DNA from: Thalassobacterium maritimum
GTDB lineage: Bacteria > Verrucomicrobiota > Verrucomicrobiia > Opitutales > Coraliomargaritaceae
Direction: 5' to 3'
Length of the DNA stretch: 64,000 bases
Assembly: GCF_031127805.1 (NCBI RefSeq)
Contig: NZ_JARXHW010000019.1
Span: 1-64,000, forward strand
Position 1 is the first letter of the stretch, and each line of letters begins with the position of its first letter. The notes under the pieces were generated by a model. That model was not told the DNA's origin. It worked only from the letters and a program-made list of their open reading frames with translations, and did no database searches. Below are positions 8,901-16,448 of this stretch, piece by piece. The position numbers and the translations under genes were made by a program.

Positions 8901-9299
8901 GCCACTATCAGCGATCGGATACTCTTTACCGTCCTTGGAAATTAATGTGGTATGATTCGCTAATCCTACGACGACGCCCTCGCGTAGCACACGTTCGACG
9001 GGACTCGCTGCGGTCGAACGGCTGAGCGTATCAATAATCTGAAAAACTTCCGTGGAATTCCGGCCCTGCGCTTCCTGCTCGCTCCAACCCGTCAACTCTT
9101 CGGCCACGCGATTCATTTTGAGAATACGACCACTCGCATCTGTCGTCATCACGGCATCCCCGATTGAATTGAAAGTGGTGCGATGATAGCTCTCACTCGC
9201 TCGCAGTGCTCTTAATTCCTGACTAAGTTGACGCAGCTGGCGCTTCGCTTCGTCCAAATCTGAGATCGACTCTATGGTTTGATCAGTGAGTTCGGGCAT
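5970..9299 (-). CDS. Hybrid histidine kinase with four PAS domains, Cys-rich GAF and receiver
   Basis: A cytoplasmic 1109-residue sensor kinase with no transmembrane helix. Order: coiled coil 12-38; PAS domains about 40-155, 165-290, 300-420 and 425-540; GAF about 548-705; HisKA with phospho-acceptor H743 in MSHELRTP; HATPase about 845-965 with N box (NLLQNA, 859-864), DSGIG (896-900) and GLGLGLAIC; C-terminal receiver 990-1105 with phospho-acceptor D1040 and K1092. All catalytic residues are present. The GAF domain has seven cysteines between 611 and 661 (C611, C625, C635, C642, C651, C652, C661), an unusual density that hints at a redox, metal or Fe-S sensor. The signal is unknown. The gene appears monocistronic; a partner regulator is not adjacent. 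Confidence 0.92.
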   Translation of the reverse strand: MPELTDQTIESISDLDEAKRQLRQLSQELRALRASESYHRTTFNSIGDAVMTTDASGRILKMNRVAEELTGWSEQEAQGRNSTEVFQIIDTLSRSTAASPVERVLREGVVVGLANHTTLISKDGKEYPIADSGAPIKDDLGRFIGVVLVFHDVSVHYENEAKIRRNEQFLSSILHNSPLPTFITQPDGYVIRANQALCQKLNLPEDLIVGHYNPLIDPNLEQAGLMNKVHQVFYENQVVALELLWQPDVFSEDYQEGRRRYVNAILYPITNDTGALSHVVCQWTDMTEAKEAEMALEHTKTLFRMSRDLAAVGAWSLDLKTGSFEWSKETFQIMGRDPKTFYPSLGTIDEIFYEDDQQIWEEHIQKSLQHASPHHFELRIVQPCGDIRQISVTGKMRWDASGAPSVLSGVMRDVTDERKREARFQMISEATENAYSGFSIVDKNGIFVYVNKAYREMWGYETLEEILHTPIASHCMEPDQANRIIEMSNENGRFELVFEAKRKDGSQFTVLMNGGVSYDEYGRELYFSYSLDITERQLNSARLQHLTTVLRSVREVNQLITRQQPDAKTLLRGVTRILVRDRGYSYVSCALVDKRGNVADFIESSDLRDRCPLSDNYRIGEPLTCYDLLTAKDHCMHYLDTCENASSELGCCDHQQGIHRCSGLLKYEHITYGVLSVRTAAGVQATDEELALFKEMCNDLAFALHTMELEAQKAEAFEHMAQAKLEAEVANRAKDEFLAVMSHELRTPLNPILGFTDLLRKDATAEDLELLDIIYRSGERQLKLIEAILDYTRLDQGKLNAKNASFKLLEMCRLAFEGIRPMSDGIAYEFRNGGAGLVAIEDTLVVIHDSEILLRILSNLLQNACKYTDSGYVRLTVGSQQEVQSDRVEFCFIVEDSGIGISPEFKEQIFNAFTQVDSSCSRSHGGLGLGLAICSRLVAFSNGHIDVVSEPGQGSTFTLTLPMDVKELASSRDSELAVAADINTDSLRALRVLLVEDDSFNRLYFESLMQKMQLDYTLADGGVTAIDICQQKQFDVILMDLHMPGLSGFESMDRIRKEGVNQKTPIYALTADNSTGMREKCFAAGMVDVLTKPISPQQLELLLDEFAHL

Positions 9300-9420
9300 G
9301 GGGGAGTAAAGCTACAGCGATTAAATAGAAAGAGGAGCGGGCTCGCCATTGTATGCTATTTCCTTCAATGCTTCAAACGATATTAAGCATTTTATGCGCA
9401 GACTCTTACGTATACAAAAC

Positions 9421-9443
9421 AACCCCGCCGAACTGGCGGGGTT
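9421..9443 (-). terminator. Rho-independent terminator of pheT
   Basis: A 9-bp GC-rich stem AACCCCGCC / GGCGGGGTT with a five-base loop lies 42 bases past the pheT stop. On the minus strand it is followed by GTTTTG. It should end the pheS-pheT transcript. The rest of the 185-bp gap (9300-9484) holds only the presumed promoter of the hybrid kinase. Confidence 0.8.
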
Positions 9444-9484
9444 GTGTATGAATTAATGCTCAATCGAGAAAAGAACTACAGCCG

Positions 9485-11944
9485 CTATTTGCGGATTTGG
9501 TAATCGGTCTTGTCGTTGATCAACTTCTGAATGCCATCGAAAGCCGCATTCACCTCTTTGTCCTTCAAAGTGCGATCTGCAGCACGGAAACTCATGCTTA
9601 CAGCAAGGCTCTTTTTCCCCTCCGGCAGTCCACTGCCTTGGTAGACATCGAAGATGCGTACACTCTCGCAATCGAAGCCCTGTGTGGCCTTCTTCGCAAA
9701 CTTAGCGACTTGCTTTTCGACCTCCCCTGCCAAAACGGACTCATCGACGATGAGTGCAAGGTCCTTGGCTGAAGCGGGCTGGTTGCTAACGCCACTGTGA
9801 CGACCGCGCTTAGCTTTACGTTCAAAGAACTTAGGTGTCATCAAAATGGAGCCCGCAATAACGGGTGTCGTGAGGTCCCAGCGCTCTTTAAGGGTCGCCA
9901 TGTTGAGCAAACCGCAAGTGGCCATGAAGCCCATCTTAGCAAAATCCCCCGCTTCGGCAGAATGCCCGGACTGCCATAGCTGACAGCCTTCCAGCGGTTG
10001 AAAGTTCAACTTACTCGCCGCAGTTCCAGCGATCTCCAATACCTCACCAGCCAAGGTGCGTGCGGTGTAGAAGTCAGCGACTTCACGCTGACGCCATTCG
10101 CGGCTGATTTGATCAGCGACAATCACAAAGCTGACAGATACCAGTTCCACCATCTGCCCTTTCACCTCGCGATAAACGTGCCCACGCTCGAAAAAACGAG
10201 TGGCCCCCGTCCCCCGTGCCGCATTCAGCTTCAACACGTCCAAGAGGCCCGGAATCAATGAGGGGCGCAGGTGGCTCTGATCACTTTGCAATGGATTGTC
10301 CAGTGCGAGCACCTTGAAGCTGTCTTCACCGAAAAAGAACTTGGTCTCTTCAGGATCGCGCAGCGAATAAAGGAAGGCTTCATTGAAATTCTGTCCAGTC
10401 AAGTAATCGGCCACCGCTTCGTTGACGGTGTAAATGCGGTGATCCTGTGTGCTGATACCACGTGCGACGACTTCGGACTCCGGAATCTTATCGGTGCCAT
10501 AGACACGGATGAACTCTTCGACCAAATCGACCTCACGTTGCAAATCTTGACGGTAAGAAGGAATCGAGACTTCCCAGCGAACCGAACCATCCTCGGCGTC
10601 GTGCACCGAGACTCCAAGCCCCAGAGATTCCAACACAGACTGGATTTCTGCATCACTCACTTCAAAGCCAATGAACTTGCGCACACGGTCTGGCAGCAAA
10701 GCAACCTCGGTAATCGTAGGTGGCTCGGCACCGACTTCGATCATGTTGCCATCAACACTCCCGCCAGCGACTTCAAGAATGAGATCCACCGCGCGCAAAG
10801 AGGCGTAGGTCACGCCCTTAGGATCCACACCACGTTCGAAACGATAAGAGCTGTCCGAAGAGAGGTTCAGCTTGCGTGCGGTCGCACGTACTGAAGTCGG
10901 CGCAAAGTAAGCCGCTTCCAGCACGATATCCGTCGTCGCATCGTCCACTTCCGCATCCAGCGAGCCCATGACGCCGGCCACCACCAATGGACGTTCGCCA
11001 TCGGCGATCACAGCCATATCCGCAGTCAAGCTGCGCTCCACTTCATCGAGTGTGGTGATTTTCTCCCCTTCGCTCGCCATGCGCACGATCAGCTGGCCGC
11101 CTTTAATCTTAGCCGCGTCAAATGCGTGCAAGGGTTGGCAAGTTTCGTGCAATACGTAGTTAGTGACGTCGACTACATTATTAATCGAACGTTGTCCGGT
11201 AGCTTCGATCGCCTCTTTTAGCCATTTAGGGCTGGGGCCGACTTTCACGCCTTTAATAGAGATCGCGGTGTAGTGTGGGCAAATTTCAGCTGCGCTGACT
11301 TCGACGCCTGTGAGCAATGGCTCTCCGCTACGGTCGTTGATAGTGCTGGCTTTGACCTCAGGATATTTGACTGCGAGGTCGAACTTGGCTGCGAGCTCGC
11401 GCGCAACACCGATATGGCTGAGCACATCGACACGATTGGGCGTGATCTCAAGATCGAAGACAGTGTCCCCATCGCTGTAGAGCTCATTCAACGCTGTGCC
11501 GAGCTTGGTCTCGGATGGCAGAATCATGATACCATCGTGATCTTGGCCGATCTGCAGTTCCTTGGCGGAGCACATCATACCCGCGGAAGGTTGCCCGCGC
11601 AGCTTGGAGGCTTTGATTTTAAAATCGCCCGGCAGCACGGCGCCCGGCAGCGCCACCATGACCTTGTCGCCTTGTTGGAAGTTTTTCGCGCCGCAAACGA
11701 TGTCGTGCACTTCGCCTTCCTGCCCGGTTGAGACCTTACAGCAGCGTAAACGGTCCGCATCGGGGTGCTGAATGTATTCGAGCACTTGGCCGACCACGAC
11801 ATTATTGAGCTGGGGGGGACCCAGTTTTTCGTATTCCTCGATGTCGAAGCCAAGCAAGGGCAAGACCTCGGCCAGCACTTCAGGTGAGTGCTCGACAGGA
11901 TCCAGATCGATATAGTTTTTTAACCAGTTGTAGGAAATTTTCAT
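9485..11944 (-). CDS. pheT: Phenylalanine-tRNA ligase beta subunit
   Basis: Non-catalytic but essential subunit of the (alpha-beta)2 enzyme that charges tRNA-Phe; it also carries the editing domain. The 819 residues fit bacterial PheT. An N-terminal EMAP/OB-type tRNA-binding domain (about 40-155, GQVLEYIQHPDADRLRCCKV) is followed by B3/B4 editing and B5 regions (NRVDVLSHIGVARELAA; SYRFERGVDP), then a catalytic-like domain, and the C-terminal FDX-ACB anticodon-binding domain (about 722-819, RIFDVYQG). It follows pheS by 65 bp on the same strand and is capped by a terminator. Confidence 0.97.
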   Translation of the reverse strand: MKISYNWLKNYIDLDPVEHSPEVLAEVLPLLGFDIEEYEKLGPPQLNNVVVGQVLEYIQHPDADRLRCCKVSTGQEGEVHDIVCGAKNFQQGDKVMVALPGAVLPGDFKIKASKLRGQPSAGMMCSAKELQIGQDHDGIMILPSETKLGTALNELYSDGDTVFDLEITPNRVDVLSHIGVARELAAKFDLAVKYPEVKASTINDRSGEPLLTGVEVSAAEICPHYTAISIKGVKVGPSPKWLKEAIEATGQRSINNVVDVTNYVLHETCQPLHAFDAAKIKGGQLIVRMASEGEKITTLDEVERSLTADMAVIADGERPLVVAGVMGSLDAEVDDATTDIVLEAAYFAPTSVRATARKLNLSSDSSYRFERGVDPKGVTYASLRAVDLILEVAGGSVDGNMIEVGAEPPTITEVALLPDRVRKFIGFEVSDAEIQSVLESLGLGVSVHDAEDGSVRWEVSIPSYRQDLQREVDLVEEFIRVYGTDKIPESEVVARGISTQDHRIYTVNEAVADYLTGQNFNEAFLYSLRDPEETKFFFGEDSFKVLALDNPLQSDQSHLRPSLIPGLLDVLKLNAARGTGATRFFERGHVYREVKGQMVELVSVSFVIVADQISREWRQREVADFYTARTLAGEVLEIAGTAASKLNFQPLEGCQLWQSGHSAEAGDFAKMGFMATCGLLNMATLKERWDLTTPVIAGSILMTPKFFERKAKRGRHSGVSNQPASAKDLALIVDESVLAGEVEKQVAKFAKKATQGFDCESVRIFDVYQGSGLPEGKKSLAVSMSFRAADRTLKDKEVNAAFDGIQKLINDKTDYQIRK

Positions 11945-12009
11945 TTCAAGAAAGATGTTTTGGCAGAATGACTCCGCCGTGAATGCTTCTAAATTGTTGG
12001 ATTTAGATC

Positions 12010-13050
12010 TTAGGCGAACTGCTTCAGAAAGCGGACGTCATTTTGATAATAGTAGCGGATGTCGTCGACGTTTTGCAAAATCATCGCGATACGCTCGATG
12101 CCCATGCCAAATGCATAGCCCGTATAGACTTCGGGGTCGATACCGACAGCTTTAAAAACCTCGGGGTCGACCATGCCACAGCCCATGATTTCGATCCACT
12201 TGTTACTCAACTTGCCCAGATCGGGCGAGAAGAAGTCCATCTCGAAACTAGGTTCGGTGAAGGGAAAGAAGCTTGGGCGCAGGCGAGTCTTCGCCTTAGG
12301 GCCGAAAATCGTCTTTACGAAGTGATCTAAAGTAGCCTTCAGGTCGAGTAGCGTCACATCTTTATCCACGTAAAGCCCCTCAATTTGGTGAAAGTTTGCA
12401 CTGTGGGTCGCATCCGGCGTATCACGGCGGAAGCAGCGCCCCGGTGCCACAATGCGGATCGGAGGCTTCGATTCTAACATGGTGCGAATTTGGACTGTCG
12501 ATGTGTGAGTGCGGAGCAGGTACTTCTCATCGCCCAGTTTGCTGACATTGTTCACCCGCAAGTCATCTGGCAAATAATACGAATCCTGCATATCTCGGGC
12601 CGGGTGATCGCTGGGGATATTAAGCGCATCGAAGCAGTAGTGCTCCGTTTCCACTTCGGTGGCCTCCGCGACGGAAAAGCCGATGCGACGAAAGAGCGCG
12701 ACCATCTCTTCCCGCACCTGTGCGATCGGATGTAGCGTGCCACGGGTGCTATCCGGCGCAGGCAAGCTAGGGTCAATCGCGGGGCCCAATTTAGCCGCTA
12801 ATTCCGCAGCTTCAATGCGCTCAACCACCCGATCAAAGGCAGCCTGCACAGCGGTCTTGGCCTCATTGATAAGCTTGCCCATCGCAGGCTTATCCTCTTT
12901 GGGGACTTTGCCCATGCCCTTCATGACATCGGTCAGGGCCCCCTTAGGGCCGGAAATAGTGGCCTTATACGCCTCAAATTCTGCGCGCGTTTGTAGCTTA
13001 GGTGCAGATTCCTGCACGCCCGCGACGATAGCTGTTAACTTTTCTTGCAT
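12010..13050 (-). CDS. pheS: Phenylalanine-tRNA ligase alpha subunit
   Basis: Catalytic class II aminoacyl-tRNA synthetase subunit, 346 residues. An N-terminal coiled-coil (about 1-90) precedes the core. Motif 2 is visible in GRCFRRDTPDATHSANFHQ and motif 3 in GYAFGMGIERIAM near the C terminus, with the family signature FTEPSFEMDF between them. Its upstream neighbour on the same strand is the receiver protein gene 191 bp away. That 191-bp gap (13051-13241) holds no recognisable leader peptide or T-box element. Confidence 0.97.
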   Translation of the reverse strand: MQEKLTAIVAGVQESAPKLQTRAEFEAYKATISGPKGALTDVMKGMGKVPKEDKPAMGKLINEAKTAVQAAFDRVVERIEAAELAAKLGPAIDPSLPAPDSTRGTLHPIAQVREEMVALFRRIGFSVAEATEVETEHYCFDALNIPSDHPARDMQDSYYLPDDLRVNNVSKLGDEKYLLRTHTSTVQIRTMLESKPPIRIVAPGRCFRRDTPDATHSANFHQIEGLYVDKDVTLLDLKATLDHFVKTIFGPKAKTRLRPSFFPFTEPSFEMDFFSPDLGKLSNKWIEIMGCGMVDPEVFKAVGIDPEVYTGYAFGMGIERIAMILQNVDDIRYYYQNDVRFLKQFA

Positions 13051-13241
13051 GATAGTCCTGTTTTACAGTGAAGCGATGAGGCTTTCACGCTGAGAAATTT
13101 TGTCGAGACGGATTTCGGGCAAATCGCAGTTAGTGCATAGAAATATGCTGAAAAAACAGATCAAAAACAAATATCACAGTCTGAAGGTTACGACTATATT
13201 ATACTACGCATACGCCACATACAATCGCGGCAAGAAACCGC

Positions 13242-14126
13242 TCAGGGCATCTCAATGACTGACGCCCCCGCTTTGAAGTAAAACTCATCGTCGATTGTTC
13301 CTGCGTCTAACCCGTCTTCTAGCGGATGATCGGCCAACATAATCAGACGAGTTTTCTGTGCCAATTGATCCATCGCGTGCGCCAGCAGTTTTTGCACACT
13401 TAGGGGCAGACGATCAACGTGCCTTAAAATGAGCGTCCCCTTCTCAGCACGCTTAAATTGAATGCCTAATTCCCCTGACGCATCCACTAGATAACTATGT
13501 AATTCCTCTTCGTTGTGTTCGGAGCAATCGTAGACCACACAAGGGCCACCGGCACGAGGGCCATTTTTGTGCACGAATTCGGCGATTTCACACTTGCCCG
13601 ACTCGGCCGAGCCTAAAAGCAAAAATGGGTGACGACTCGCAATTTGCTCAGTCAGAGACTCTCGCAAATCATGAATCTCGTCGCGATCTCCGCAGAGCCA
13701 GGCACAGGCATCCATGCGATTGCTCAACGCAATGCCTTGCACCTCCTCAGTCGCCCCATCTTGTGCATTGAGCGCTAAGCGCAAAGTCTCCTTCAGCGCG
13801 TGCGCTTGGATCGGCTTGACCACTAGATCGAACAAATGATTCTCTTCCACAAAACTGCGCAATTGCGCATCTGGATAACCACTCACCATAATACACTTTG
13901 CGCTCGGATGCATTTCCAGGATCTTAGAAATCACATAAATGCCATTGACCGGAGCCATGATATAATCGCAAAGCACCAGCTCGTGACGCTCGGGGTCATA
14001 GCAGTTAATCGCCTCAAATCCGTCAGAAACAACATCAGCCTCACAACCAAGGACACGACAAACTATTGAGATAATCTCAAGGTCGACGGAAGAATCATCG
14101 ACAATTAATACTCTGTGATCTGACAT
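13242..14126 (-). CDS. Receiver domain fused to a degenerate, truncated NtrC-type ATPase
   Basis: 294 residues. The receiver (1-120) has D10/D11, phospho-acceptor D54, S82 and K104, so it looks competent. After a linker, residues 165-294 resemble the start of a sigma-54 activator AAA+ domain: a P-loop-like GSAESGKCE (172-180) and GTLILRHVDRLPLSVQKLL (230-248), which aligns with the Walker B region of NtrC proteins. However, the Walker B acidic pair is replaced (HV), the GAFTGA loop is absent, and there is no helix-turn-helix. It therefore cannot drive sigma-54 promoters like NtrC and may be a regulatory remnant or protein-interaction module. It is the closest receiver gene to the hybrid kinase, but pheST lies between them. 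Confidence 0.75.
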   Translation of the reverse strand: MSDHRVLIVDDSSVDLEIISIVCRVLGCEADVVSDGFEAINCYDPERHELVLCDYIMAPVNGIYVISKILEMHPSAKCIMVSGYPDAQLRSFVEENHLFDLVVKPIQAHALKETLRLALNAQDGATEEVQGIALSNRMDACAWLCGDRDEIHDLRESLTEQIASRHPFLLLGSAESGKCEIAEFVHKNGPRAGGPCVVYDCSEHNEEELHSYLVDASGELGIQFKRAEKGTLILRHVDRLPLSVQKLLAHAMDQLAQKTRLIMLADHPLEDGLDAGTIDDEFYFKAGASVIEMP

Positions 14127-14174
14127 AACAACTTTTTAAAGATTTCGTAAATTTATTATCTAACCTTACAGAAC

Positions 14175-14897
14175 TTGGCAACACACGAAAAGACAGAATC
14201 GCAAGAAAATCGCTTAAAGGTCCTCTATCAGGACGCCGATTATATCGCGATCGACAAACCAGCAGGGCTGCTGGTGCATCGTAGCCCGCTAGATCGGCTG
14301 GCCACTGAATTTGCGGTGCAAATGCTGCGCGACCAGGTCGGGCAGCCCGTCAACCCCTGCCATCGCCTGGATCGCCCCACCAGCGGCGTTTTACTTTTTG
14401 CCTTGAACACCGAAGCCACCCGCGCCGCGCAATTAGCCTTCGCGGAGCATCACGCCATAAAGACTTATCACGCCGTGGTCCGCGGCTGGCTAGAAGGCTG
14501 TGGCGAGATCGACTATGATCTGCGCAGCGAAGAGAACCCCAACAAGGTGCAAACAGCCGTCACTCAATATCGCAGCTTAAAGCAGTCCAGCGTAGCGGTG
14601 CCCGTCGGTCGCTATTCCAGCGCACGCACCTCTTTAGTCGAGCTACAGCCCAAGACTGGGCGCACCCATCAATTGCGCCGACACATGGCGCACTTACGAC
14701 ACCCCATCCTAGGTGACACCCGCCACGGCGACGGCGCTCAAAACCAATTCTTACGCAGCCACTGTGGCCAACAAATGCTCTTACTGCGCGCCGTGCGACT
14801 ACAAATCCCCCATCCGATGACAGGTGAGCAGCTTGATATTCACGCGAATAAAGACCCCGCATTTGAATACGCCCTACAACGACTCGAACTCGCTTAA
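14175..14897 (+). CDS. truC: tRNA pseudouridine(65) synthase TruC-like
   Basis: RluA-family pseudouridine synthase, 240 residues. It begins with TTG at 14175, because no ATG precedes the conserved core. The segment GLLVHRSPLDRLATEF, then RDQVGQ, and the catalytic motif HRLDRPTSGVLL with D66, closely resemble E. coli TruC, which modifies U65 in tRNA. The C-terminal GRTHQLRRHMAHLRHPILGD is the family's second motif. It is divergent from the receiver gene (48-bp gap) and convergent with the glycosyltransferase, whose stop is 4 bases inside the region of its own stop. Confidence 0.88.
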   Translation: MATHEKTESQENRLKVLYQDADYIAIDKPAGLLVHRSPLDRLATEFAVQMLRDQVGQPVNPCHRLDRPTSGVLLFALNTEATRAAQLAFAEHHAIKTYHAVVRGWLEGCGEIDYDLRSEENPNKVQTAVTQYRSLKQSSVAVPVGRYSSARTSLVELQPKTGRTHQLRRHMAHLRHPILGDTRHGDGAQNQFLRSHCGQQMLLLRAVRLQIPHPMTGEQLDIHANKDPAFEYALQRLELA

Positions 14898-16135
14898 CGA
14901 ACCAAACTCTCCAAGGCTCGAACAGCTGCGAGGGGCCCCTGTTCCTCCGCTAAAGTCGCCGCCACTGCTTGAGCGCGCCGCTGCATCTTTTTCGATTTTT
15001 CGACAGTGCGCACCGCCTTAGGCAAGTCCTCAGGCCAGCGCTTACGTTTCACCTCCAGCCCCACTCCCAGCCGTTTCACCTCCGAGGCAAAGAACCATTG
15101 GTCCCCGATGTGCGGTATAATGATATTTGGGATGCCCGCATGCAGCACACTGGCAGTGGTGCCCGCCCCCCCATGATGGATCACCATCGAGGCATATTGA
15201 AACAACTGATCATGCGAAACTCGCCCCATACGCAACATTTCCGGATTGGGGCGCTCAATCGTCAAGCCCGCCCAACCAGACTGTATGATGATCTTCTTAC
15301 CAGCAGGCCAATTGCGCATAAAGCGTGTCATTACCTTGCGAGCCTCATCAAAAGTCACACTTCCAAAAGTAAGAATCGGCACCCGTTCTCCCTGGCAAAA
15401 AGCGTCTAAACTTGCACTGAGCTCAGGGTCTTCGGGCGACTGCCAACGCAAATAGCCAGTAAACTGAAAACGCTCGCTCCACAGATGCTTAGGTTGGCAA
15501 AGCTTGGGCGAGACCGTAACCAGCGCCAAATCTGCCGGCTCTAAGGCAAAACTCTCCGCCTGCCCCATTCCATGCCGCCCCATGGTTTCGCCCACAACAC
15601 GATTGATTTGCCAGCAAAGCACACGATCTGTTAGCTTCCAAAGCATACGATTCCATCGCCGGCGCACGCATGCAGGTGCAGCCAGTAGCCGCGGTAAGCC
15701 CTCGGGCGGATAACTTTGCGAAGGCACCACATTGTGCGCAAAAGTAGTCACCGCACAAGGCACCTGTGCCTGACGCGCCAAAGTACACAGGTTGGCAAAC
15801 ACATAACTGGTTACAAACACGTCTGCCTCGGCGATCTCCCGCTGCAAGGTATCCAAGATTTCATCCAAAAAAGGTAAGGACTCGGAATAAATAATTCGGA
15901 TCAAATCCAGCGGATTCTTAGCCTTGGTCAAGTCACGCATCGCTTCAGCGAACCCACTTTGATCCCAATCAGGCGGCAGATAGACAAATTCGATCCCAGC
16001 AGCTTCGATTTCCTGCCGAAAGAGCGAAACCGTCGCAAAGCGCACTGCATGCCCCGCCTCGACCAGCGCACGTCCTAGACGTATGACTGGATAAATGTCC
16101 CCGGTCGAACCATGTGAAGTTAGCAGCACTTTCAT
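14894..16135 (-). CDS. UGT-type glycosyltransferase (GT1 family)
   Basis: 413 residues in two Rossmann domains (GT-B fold). The N terminus HGSTGDIYPVIRLGRALVEAGHAV is typical of acceptor-binding domains of macrolide- and sterol-type glycosyltransferases. The C-terminal donor-binding motif HHGGAGTTASVLHAGIP (near 318-334) followed by GDQWFFA marks the nucleotide-sugar site. Family members attach sugars to lipids, polyketides or sterols, usually from UDP or dTDP sugars. It is divergent from the polyketide synthase gene and shares its 250-bp upstream region, so it may glycosylate that product; this is inference from position only. Confidence 0.85.
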   Translation of the reverse strand: MKVLLTSHGSTGDIYPVIRLGRALVEAGHAVRFATVSLFRQEIEAAGIEFVYLPPDWDQSGFAEAMRDLTKAKNPLDLIRIIYSESLPFLDEILDTLQREIAEADVFVTSYVFANLCTLARQAQVPCAVTTFAHNVVPSQSYPPEGLPRLLAAPACVRRRWNRMLWKLTDRVLCWQINRVVGETMGRHGMGQAESFALEPADLALVTVSPKLCQPKHLWSERFQFTGYLRWQSPEDPELSASLDAFCQGERVPILTFGSVTFDEARKVMTRFMRNWPAGKKIIIQSGWAGLTIERPNPEMLRMGRVSHDQLFQYASMVIHHGGAGTTASVLHAGIPNIIIPHIGDQWFFASEVKRLGVGLEVKRKRWPEDLPKAVRTVEKSKKMQRRAQAVAATLAEEQGPLAAVRALESLVR

Positions 16136-16448
16136 AAGTGCGGCCTATAAGCGTGACAACGCCTCCGAGATCAACCGCATTTAAGCTCCGTTACGTAAAA
16201 GTCACAAATTATGAATATTCTCCAGAGAGCCGCGCCTCAAATACGTATATATAAGAAAATTAATACGCAGCACACATCCCGAGAAAAGAGTCAATCATAG
16301 CATATTCAGCCCTCCCCAAAACTCCCTCACATATTTTAAATATTTTGTAAAACAAAGCCAACATAGCGCAGATTTATAAAAAAATATGGCTGATAGACTC
16401 GAACTAGTTAGTCATGCTTTTCATAATACACCTTGTCTAATACACCAT
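16136..16448. promoter_or_regulatory. AT-rich divergent intergenic region before the polyketide synthase
   Basis: About 250-310 bp separate the glycosyltransferase and the polyketide synthase, which diverge. The stretch is much richer in A/T than the flanking genes and includes a 13-bp palindrome ATATTT-T-AAATAT at 16331-16343. I could not assign a convincing -35/-10 pair or a regulator site. It must hold promoters for both directions. Confidence 0.4.

Noticed and set aside
10271..10894. 207-codon open frame antisense to pheT
   Set aside because: It lies fully inside pheT, has no start context and no family resemblance.
13051..13241. Leader peptide/attenuator or T-box for pheST
   Set aside because: No Phe-rich short frame, T-box motif or terminator/antiterminator pair was found.
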